From contig OY986970.1 in NCBI GenBank assembly GCA_963920575.1, positions 20,591,274 through 20,655,273 of the forward strand: a stretch of DNA of 64,000 bases, given 5' to 3'. Source of the DNA: Narthecium ossifragum. Lineage: Eukaryota; Streptophyta; Magnoliopsida; Dioscoreales; Nartheciaceae. Positions 56,351 through 64,000 of the stretch are shown here, piece by piece. Numbering within the stretch: the first letter of the stretch is position 1; the number at the start of each line of letters is the position of its first letter. The position numbers and the translations under genes are program-made. Under the pieces are notes generated by a model. That model had not been told where the DNA came from. It saw nothing but the letters and a program-made list of their open reading frames with translations, and did no database searches.

Positions 56351-58180
56351 GCTTGTCGGTTTGCATGTCGCCTTTGTGCTTGCTTAGTTTGATTGTTTAC
56401 CTGTTAGGTTTCTTGTACCTAGGCACATGTAGTACCAGGGGCTTGTTCTTATTGAGCTAGACTGTATCTTGGGGTTAGTTTTGTATTTTTGGTTGGGTGG
56501 GACTTGCTTGGTTTGTGCTGGGAGGATGGTCATATTTTTGTACTCCATTACTCCATTTCTGTATCTTTTTGACATCTTGATAGTGGATATATACATTGGA
56601 TGTTGGCTTTGGAGGTGTCCCCGTGTGTGTGGCAATATTTATGTGAATGTGGATGTGGCGGTGGAGCAATATGTATGTGGCACTATATATGTGGATGTGA
56701 ATGTTAATGTAGAAATAAATGAAAAATTTGTACAGCCCTTGTGCTTATTGAATAAATAGAGGAAATGCTGCCCAATTTTTCTCCAATTTTTATGCTTATT
56801 CTTCACTTTCCATAAATGCAATAATGGGGTATTCCTTCTTTGATTTTATAAGACGTATATGCTATGGAATGCACATCAACAACCAGCAGGTTGACATCAC
56901 AACATTACTTGGTTTTCACGACTAACCTTGATCCGCAAATTTGTTTTTATTTTTATCACCAAGGTTACTATTTCTTACAAAGCCTCTACAGGTTATCTCT
57001 ACCCTATATTCTTTTATTTATTTTTATGACTTAGTGTAATTGGGGACAATTACATTTAAATTGGGGGGTAGAATTCTAGGAATTCATGTTTATTTATTTA
57101 TTTTATAATAACCAACTATTATACATCCCCTGGATTATGTCAGAAGAATGAAATTATGATACTTATTGATAAAGATGCTTGATTTAGAAATTTATCTTAT
57201 GAATTATTCAGAAATTTATATGTCATATAAGATTTAGTAAATTTAGCTATGCATGACATGAGTTCTGTACTTTAACACTTTTATCATGATTTAGGGATAA
57301 CTTGACAGATCTTATTGCACTTGAGCACTTTCACATGTGGATGAGTTGAAATTAGATTCTGCGTCTGAGACTAGGATAGATTTACGATTCTAGGTCATGT
57401 CACAGAAGATACATGAACACATGTAATTTTCTGTCTGCAAGAAGTATTTGTGTATGAAAAGTGTAGGGTTTTCAACTTAGTACCCGGGCAGAATGCCTGG
57501 CCAGCATTTTGTTCGCGTAAAATAGTTGAATCTCCTAACAAAAGAAAAAAATGAATGAGAAAAAAGACTTCATACTTAGTAATCGGCAATGTGCCTAACA
57601 AGGTGTGTTGTTCGCGTAAAACAGTAGAATTTCCTTGAAAAAGAAACAAAAAAAAGAAAAGAAAAGAAAAGAAAAGAACAGAGATTGTATGTGATAAGTG
57701 GAAAATATGTGCTTATTTAGAATTGTAATCTTGACTTGTTGAATGCTTAGATATAATGGATATTCTGAAACATGTGAAACCAATTTCACACACGAGAGAG
57801 TCAAAGTTATTTTTGAATCATGATTAAATATGTTAAAGTATTGGAAGTGTGTTATGACATGTTTTGATTTGCTTTTTTTTTATGTGATTATGAATTAAAG
57901 AATATATTCATGGATATTATTTCTAGTTGATGCATTGGAATTAATAAGTATTATAATGGAGTTCAGAGGATATGTTCAAGGGGATGTATAGATGTTTGTG
58001 GGTATCATCACTGGAAACCCTCAGAAGACTATAACTCCTCCACTGGGGTAACCAGGGGTTTAAAGGCTTGTTGCACATGCTAAGTGCAATCATGAGACCT
58101 ATGAAAGTGGCTAGTTAGATTTATTGCTTTTTTTTTATCTTTTCTTTGCTCGAGGACTAACAAAGTGTAAGTTGGGGGTG
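56351..58180 (+). other. Element L 3' UTR with two stem-loop modules and polypurine tract
   Basis: No convincing ORF. It includes a TGTGGATGTG-rich stretch (56620-56720), GTAATTGGGGACAATTACATT (about 57033), two modules at 57475-57527 and 57573-57630 (each ACTTAGTA, CGG, stem-loop, TTCGCGTAAAA), and the terminal block CTCGAGGACTAACAAAGTG followed by GTTGGGGGTG (to 58180) that primes plus-strand DNA next to the LTR. Confidence 0.65.
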
Positions 58181-58501
58181 TGATGAGTCACTAAATATTC
58201 ATAATTAAACCCCTTAAATTACTTTTGTAAGCCCAAGAGTGTTTGTATTTGATAGTTTGTTAGTTGATTTCAGGTTTAATCATGCTTTGAGAAGATATGC
58301 AGGAAATTCGGCTAAAATGACTAAATAAACTACTTCATTGACCGTCAGTAATATATTCGCCAGATATTTCACAAAGGTCCAAATATTCTGAAATTTTGGG
58401 ATATTGTAGAAGACTCAAAGATCTACAACTTTGCTGTTGGACACGTTTTGAGATTCCTGATGGTCTGATAGCAAATTTGAAGAATACATTAAGAGACATA
58501 A
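58181..58501 (+). mobile_element. Element L 3' LTR, first 321 bp, cut by CHR-M
   Basis: It begins TGATGAGTCACTAAATATTC right after the purine tract and is similar to the start of solo LTR E (minus, 16613 downwards) for at least 250 bp. CHR-M enters at 58502; the target bases CATAA (58497-58501) would be its TSD. Confidence 0.8.
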
Positions 58502-58814
58502 TGATGAGCCCCTAACTTCCACTCTTAATGGCAGAGGATACCCCACAAGCTCCAGTTAATGGCTGGAAAACCCCTTCTTCTTGATATTAGTAAATAGCAT
58601 AAAGAAACCCTAGTTGCAATTACATGATGAATATATAAGAACCCAAACAGGCCTACAACCGTCGGATTAATAGACTAGATCCCAACGGTTGACATCTCCT
58701 ACTTAAGCAAATAAGCAAACTAACTCCAGCCCAACTCCTAATACCCGCAGGACCGATCAACTCACGTAGCGACTGTTTGGGTTGCACATCCTGGTTGACC
58801 GCCGAGCCTCATCA
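58502..58814 (-). mobile_element. CHR-M 3' LTR (313 bp)
   Basis: Plus-strand limits TGATGAGCCCC and GAGCCTCATCA; a perfect 7-bp terminal inverted repeat TGATGAG/CTCATCA. The purine tract adjoins on the right (58815-58828). The pol stop at 58757 lies inside the LTR. Confidence 0.85.
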
Positions 58815-59635
58815 TCCTTCCCCTCTTCGACAACGACCTTGTCCTCAAGGTCGAGATCTTGATACTTCTTTCGCAGCTCCTCCACCGGCTCCCAAGTAGT
58901 GTCTTCTTCTCCTAGTCCCTGCCATTTGACCAGCGCCTCCATCGAATACCTGCATCCCCTCTTCACCCATCGGAAGTCTCGTACTCCTATCGGCTCCAAC
59001 ACCGGTTCTCCCTCGTCGGAACACGGAGGTACATCAACTCCTATTGGCACTCCTCCAATTCGCCGACGCAGCAACGATACATGGAATACTGGATGTATGC
59101 GCGCCTCCTCTGGAATAGCTAGGCGGTATGCTACGGAGCCCACTCGTTCCAGCACTTGATAGGGACCAAAGAACTTGTTAGCTAGTTTCTGGTGAATCCT
59201 CCGAAAAACCGAACTCTGACGGTAAGGTTGCAGCTTAAGATAGACCCAATCCCCAACATGGAACTCCTCACGTCGCCGCCGATTCGCCTTCTGCTTGGTG
59301 CGATTGTTGGCTTTACTTAGATTCTCCTTGAGAAGCTTCAATATATCATCTCGCTCCTGCAATGCCTTGTCTACTTCCGCCACACTAGCTTTTCCTCCTT
59401 CGTACCTCGGAATCCCCGGCGCCACCTGACCGTACAGTACCTCGAAAGTCGACATCCCCGTCGAGCTATGGTAAATTGTGTTATACCAATATTCTGCCCA
59501 GGGAAGGAACTGCAACCACTGCTTCGGCCTGTGGCTAGTAAAGCATCGTAGGTACTGCTCCAAACACCTGTTAACCTCCTCCGTCTGACCATCTGTTTGT
59601 GGATGATATGTTGTACTCATCTTCAGACTGGTTCC
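58757..59635 (-). pseudogene. CHR-M integrase C-terminal part and chromodomain
   Basis: MSTTYHPQTDGQTEEVNRCL (with the catalytic Glu), AEYWYNTIYHSSTGMSTFEV, RRREEFHVGDWVYLKLQPYR and FFGPYQVLERVGSVAYRLAI form the integrase C-terminal and GPY/F domains. The chromodomain follows: YSMEALVKWQGLGEEDTTWE with EPVEEL, then LEDKVVVEEG. Chromodomains direct integration toward marked chromatin. It is separated from the upstream frame only by the TAG at 59636-59638. Confidence 0.88.
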
Positions 59636-60550
59636 CTACAGTTTGAAGAACTCCCTCCAGAACTGGCTCATGAAAATCCGATCTTGATCACTGACGATGG
59701 ATACCGTCACACCATGTAGTTTGACCACATTCTCAACAAAGGCTTCCGCGACTTTACTCGCCGAAAAAGGGTGGGCCAATGGCACGAAATGAGCATACTT
59801 GGTTAGCCTGTCCACAACGACCATCACCACATCCATCCCTGCTGATCTGGGTAGTCTTTCTACGAAATCCATTGTCATTTCTTCCCATACCTGCTCTGGC
59901 ACTGGCAGCGGTTGTAACAATCCCGCCGAGGATCTGTTGTCGCTTTTGTTCTTCTGACATATATCACGAGCAAGCACATAATCCCTGACAACCTGTTTCA
60001 TATTTTCCCAATAAAAGTTCTTGGCTAACCTCTTGTAAGTTCTTAGAGCCCCAGAGTGCTCGCCCACAGGTGAGTCATGAAATTCGGCAAGCAAGCTCCG
60101 AATAATTTGCGATCCCGGCGGTATTACTATCCACCCCTTGAAACACACGAGCCCCTCCTGCAAAGTGTACCACCCCTCCAGTCGGATTTCTTCTTCTGCT
60201 GGCGCCCCTTCTTTCTCCCGCAATTGACGCCGAATTCCTGCAAGGTACACATCCGATCGATTAGCCTCTTTTACATGCTCCCAGATTTTTGATGTTGGCG
60301 AAGACATTGCTTGCAACGCCGGCTCTTCTACTCTTCGAGACAATGCATCAGCGGCTGAATTCTCTTTTCCTAGCTTGTACCGAATTTCATACTCATAGCC
60401 CAGCAATTTTGATACCCACTTCTGCTGTTCTGCAGTCACCACCCTCTGTTCTAAAAAATATTTGAGGCTTCTCTGATCAGTTTGTATAATGAACTTGCGC
60501 CCCATTAGGTAGGGCCTCCATGTTCGTACTGCTTCCACAATAGCCAACAT
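59636..60550 (-). pseudogene. CHR-M RNase H end and integrase N-terminal/core
   Basis: MLAIVEAVRTWRPYLMGRKF, DQRSLKYFLEQRVVTAEQQK and NSAADALSR end RNase H. Integrase starts with GEHSGALRTYKRLAKNFYWE; its second Cys pair is partly lost (ARDICQKNK, where the family has CxxC). The core has WEEMTMDFVERLP (first Asp) and VSIVSDQDRIFMSQFWREFF (second Asp). It stops at TAG 59636-59638. Confidence 0.86.
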
Positions 60551-61634
60551 CTCCTTGGCGTAGGCGGATCATGATTTCTTGGACGTCACAATCACCCGAC
60601 TGAGATATGCAATAGCTCAACCTTCTTGCATCAAGATCGCGCCAATACCCGTCCCTGATGCATCCGTCTCCACTACAAACTGCTGTGAAAAGTCTGGCAG
60701 AGCCAACACAGGAGTGGTACTCATGGCTTCCTTCAGGGCCTCGAACGCTGCTGTTGCCTCCGGACTCCAGACAAACTGCCCCTTCCTCAGCAGGGCGGTA
60801 AGTGGTGCGGCTATCCTCCCATAATTTTGCAGAAACTTTCTATAATACCTCGTTAAACCTAGAAAGCCCCGTAGTTCCGTCACCGTCTTGGGCTTGCCAA
60901 TCTCTTATAGCAGCTATCTTCCTCGGATCCACCCTTACTCCGCCGAGAGATATCAGATGCCCCAAGTACTCTACTTCTTTCTCAGCAAATACACATTTTG
61001 AGGGTTTAATGTAGAACTGGTTAGTACTCAAAATTCCCAAAACTAACCGCAAGTGTTGTAGGTGGTCCTCCCAAGTCCGGCTGTAGATTAGGATGTCATC
61101 GAAGAACACCAATATGAATCTCCGCAGGTACGGCCTGAATAGGTCATTCATGACAGCTTGGAAAGTCGCCGGTGCATTACACAACCCAAACGGCATAACG
61201 ATATATTCATAGTGGCCACTGTGAGTCCAGAATGTTGTTTTATATATATCTGCCGGATGCAACCGTATCTGATGATATCCTACCCGAAGATCAATCTTAG
61301 AAAAATAGGTGGCGCCATGGAGCTCGTCCAGAATGTCATCTACAGTAGGAATCGAAAATCGATCCTTAATGGTTACCACAAGGCCACGGTAGCCTGTACA
61401 AAACTGCCAGGTCCCATCCTTCTTTTTAACTAGAAGCACAGGGGATGAGAAAGGGCTGGTACTCGGTCTAATCAATCCCGATGTCAACATTTCAGCAACT
61501 TGCCTCTCGATCTCATTTTTCTGATAGTGTACATACCTGTAGGGCCTGATATTGATTGGTGTCATCCCCTCCTGTAGCGGTATGCGTTGCACCTGATCTC
61601 GGACTGGTGGTAACCCCTGCGGTTCTTCCAACAC
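60551..61634 (-). pseudogene. CHR-M reverse transcriptase and RNase H start
   Basis: RT frame 61634-60840: [75 protein letters not shown] and catalytic VFFDDILIYSRTW (about 61090). The WRFCVDYR block reads WQFCTGYRGL here, two changes in a conserved motif. A frameshift near 60885 moves to 60883-60617: [38 protein letters not shown] and RNase [20 protein letters not shown], then a stop at about 60617. Confidence 0.87.
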
Positions 61635-61847
61635 CCCTTGGAACTCCCTCAGGAGATCCAGTATCTCCTTGGCCGCCTTCTGCTTATTCGGCTGCTCAGA
61701 TCCCTCTATCTACAGCGCAAACAGCTCTCCGCCACCTCGGAATTCCCTCTTGAGTACCCTTGCCGACGCTGCCTTTGGCGGTTGAACCTTCTCCGATGTG
61801 AACAGGTACTCCTTGCCGCTCGCCACAAATTTCATGTTCATGAACCG

Positions 61848-62495
61848 CTAGTCACATGTAACTGGTCCTAGCTGTGCCAACCATTCGACCCCGAGGACTA
61901 TGTCCAGCCCTTTTAGCAGTATTGAATAAAGAGTAGCTTGGAATTCATAACCTTGCATACTGATGGGTACCAGATCATATCTTTCTTGGCATGGCAGCCA
62001 TTCTCCATTAGCGACCCGCACAAAGAATTCCTCTACTTTTGTTATTGCTAGCCCCAACATATTTGCGACCTCGTCGTGAATGAAATTGTGAGTAGACCCA
62101 CTGTCAATCAACACCGCCACTGGTCGCCTCCCTATCCTCGCCACGACTCTCATCATGCGCGATTCTGTGAAACCCGCTAATGCATACAATGAGATAGAGG
62201 GATGATCCTGTGTTTGTGTTAATTGTTGGCTTTCTTCGAGCTCAGTTGAATCCTCTTCCCCTTGAATACCTCCGTCTACCACCGTGGTCTCCCTCTCGTC
62301 TTCCTCCACCTCCACGAGAAACGCCTGGGGTATTTGACATCGATGCCCCGAAGTGTACCGTTCTTCAAAGTTGAAACATAACCCCTTATCTCTTCTTCTC
62401 TGCATCTCCTCGCATGAGAGACGCCACACATTAGGTCCTGGCCTGTTGAACCCCGGCCGCGGTCGTCCTTGCGAAGCCCCGCCTGGCACCTGCAT
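61848..62495 (-). pseudogene. CHR-M gag zinc knuckle and protease
   Basis: RRRDKGLCFNFEERYTSGHR then C is the CCHC knuckle with its second Cys replaced by Phe. An acidic linker follows (EVEEDERETTVVDG, TELEESQQLTQ). The protease has AVLIDSGSTHNFIHDEVANM with active site DSG (about 62100) and LKGLDIVLGVEWLAQLGP. It stops after VTCD at 61848. The 61635-61847 stretch continues the same frame to RT with one further stop. Confidence 0.85.
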
Positions 62496-62936
62496 GGTAA
62501 TCGTGGCAGTTCCCTATCGACCGCCGCCTCCCGATCCTCCAGCAAAGGTGCTTCTGGTGAATGGCTGGCTATTCTCTATTCGAGGTCTTTGGTTTTGCAG
62601 CTTCTCATCTAGCAACCGTGCGTGAGCAATGGCCTCCTTCAGTGTCTGGGGTTGGAATACCCGCACCTCGTCGGCTAATTCCTTCTGCATACCCCCCAAG
62701 AAGGTTCCTACCAAGTTCGCCTACGACCAATCCTTCACCTTGTTCATCAGAATTCCAAATTCGCGCAGGTAATCTCGCAGAGATCCCTTTTGAGTGATTC
62801 GTCCCAGGGCTTCGTCGTTACTGATGAAGTTCACCAGTCCAAACCGCGCCAACAATTCCTTCTCAAATTCTCCCCATGTAAGTGTAGCCTAAGCATCCTG
62901 ATAGATCTTCTTGAGTCACCTCCACCACTGGTTTGC
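62496..62936 (-). pseudogene. CHR-M gag fragment
   Basis: Includes FGLVNFISNDEALGRITQKG, LREFGILMNKVKDWS, LVGTFLGGMQKELADEVRVF and QTLKEAIAHARLLDEKLQNQ. It has two or three stops. The upstream end QWWR is cut by LTR N; TTTGC (62932-62936) would be its TSD. Confidence 0.8.
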
Positions 62937-64000
62937 TGATAAGACTTGAAAAGTGCACAAAACACCATTGTAATTTGACTTTATTGGTCTCCGAGCAAGG
63001 CTTCACTGACTACTTTTATCCCATTTGAAGTATAACAGACCCTACTAGGAGTTAGATTAACTTTGGAGCTAAAAGAAGCGTATTCTGGCAAGTTAGATCG
63101 ATCCTACTCCATAGAGGGATTGATCCTACTTGCCCAGCATGTGGACAAAGAGCAAGCATAAGGATCGATTGAACTCAACTAGAAGGATCGATCCTCCACG
63201 GGACGTAGCATAACAACAAGTGGACGAGCGATCAGACTCGATAGGTCCGATCGATCCTTCTCGGTGCGTCACCAACAATTGAAGATAGACCGATCGATCC
63301 TACTCCATAGAAGGATCGATCCTATGTGGCCAGAAAGGAAGATCAACGGCTCAGATCTAATCCATGGGAGGATGTTTTCCTAGCTATAAATAGTCAGTGT
63401 TTAGGGATTTTTGGGGGCTTTTTCCAGAGCTTTTTGGGGAGAGTTTTCCTATTTCTTCTTCTACACTTTTCTTCGACGATTCTTTAGAGGAGATCCATGG
63501 CGGGAGGAGATCATCGACTTCCACCTACGGATCGACCCCTAAAGATGAGTAGCTAAAACCCTAACCATTTGATTCTTATGATGTAATTAGGGTTTTTACT
63601 AGGGATTTCTTAGATCTAGGGCATGTATACATTATTGTTTGGCTTATATGGATTGATTCCTATTCTCTTCATACCTTGGTCTCGATTTCTTGCTGGATGT
63701 ATGGATTGTTCTGGTCTACACTTGATTCTAGAGCTTGTGTATACTAGGGCTTGGATTGGATTCATCCAAATAAGAGGATCATGCTAGTCCCATGGTATCT
63801 CGGATGAAATCTTCTTCATGATTAGGAATTGTATAGTGCTAGTCCCACTACGTTCCATCCCTAATCTTTCATCCATTTTACCTTTATAGTTTTGGCTATC
63901 AAAATGTTAAACCCATCTTGATCTTACACCTAAATCCATATCCGTACTATTATTTGTGATGAATTCATCCTAATAAGAGGGTTCATTAGCAGTGAACGTA
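62937..64000 (+). mobile_element. LTR N: left LTR or solo LTR of another element, continues past window
   Basis: It starts TGATAAGACTTGAAAAG exactly where CHR-M gag breaks off. TATAAATA on plus is at 63385-63392, after GGATCGATCC palindromes at 63090-63335, so the plus orientation is likely. No ORF. The right end is not in view. Confidence 0.72.
63090..63335 (+). repeat. GGATCGATCC palindrome cluster upstream of the LTR N TATA box
   Basis: Words AGATCGATCC, GGATCGATTG, GGATCGATCC, CCGATCGATCC and GGATCGATCC lie within 245 bp, ending about 55 bp before TATAAATA. Pairs enclose a TACTCCATAGA spacer twice. Confidence 0.75.

Larger units (their letters stand above)
58502..62936 (-). mobile_element. 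CHR-M: chromovirus (Ty3/gypsy), minus strand, 5' end outside window
   Basis: Read on minus: gag (cut), zinc knuckle and protease, RT, RNase H, integrase, chromodomain, purine tract GAAGAGGGGAAGGA, 3' LTR 58814-58502 (313 bp; TGATGAGGCTC...GGGGCTCATCA). Short LTRs and an LEDKV end after the chromodomain suggest the Reina-like group. Few lesions: an in-frame TAG at 59636-59638, a TAG at about 61848 and frameshifts near 60885 and 60560. LTR N splits it at 62937, so the 5' LTR is beyond the window. Confidence 0.85.

Overview
This window is plant nuclear DNA, from an angiosperm by its transposon content. It is a deep nest of transposable elements. I found no intact host gene, tRNA gene or CRISPR array. 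Element boundaries rest mainly on TG...CA ends, target-site duplications (TSDs) that I could read on both sides, primer-binding sites (PBS) and the point where an interrupted reading frame or homologous copy resumes. A fixed 200-N assembly gap lies at 30305-30504.

Layout. (1) 1-21315 is the 3' part of a plus-strand Ty3/gypsy element without chromodomain ('GYP-1': gag, PR, RT, RH, INT, 3' UTR, 3' LTR). It is split by solo LTR A (929-2311), a solo 'LTR-A' copy (2409-8307), another LTR-A solo LTR (11296-13697) and a third (14529-18461) that carries solo LTR E (15042-16613). Inside the first LTR-A copy sits a hybrid element (4134-7675): one LTR-A long terminal repeat joined at its PBS to a three-LTR Cassandra array with 5S-rRNA-like domains. 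(2) GYP-1 lies in an older plus-strand element 'L', seen at 21316-21513, 27200-27867 and 54206-58501. (3) Helitron HEL-1 (21514-27199, minus) sits in L and carries a decayed, intron-containing fragment of a plant kinesin-7-type motor gene. (4) A tiny TRIM (27868-27896 plus 53541-54200; 312-bp LTRs, 60-bp interior) sits in L. Minus-strand Athila-like element ATH-G (27897-53540) is inserted in one TRIM LTR. (5) The 3' LTR of ATH-G holds an LTR-A solo LTR (28770-32593), which holds Helitron HEL-2 (29638-31190). The 3' UTR of ATH-G holds a second, RT-less element ATH-I (33508-45724), which holds the young non-autonomous element NA-J (36362-40610). (6) The 3' LTR of L (58181 on) is cut by a minus-strand chromovirus CHR-M (58502-62936 and beyond), whose gag is cut by the LTR of another element N (62937 to window end).

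How it fits together. Nesting is five levels deep (L > TRIM > ATH-G > ATH-I > NA-J, and L > TRIM > ATH-G > LTR-A > HEL-2). The most interesting signals are: the LTR-A/Cassandra hybrid flanked by a TSD; the Helitron-captured kinesin exons with splice sites preserved; paired stem-loop modules with a shared CCGG...CGCGTAAAA frame in the 3' UTRs of ATH-G, ATH-I and L; an LTR-A leader hairpin with a compensatory base-pair change; a long intact Pro-rich ORF in NA-J; and arrays of palindromes around a GATCGATC or TCGA core upstream of the TATA box in many unrelated LTR families.
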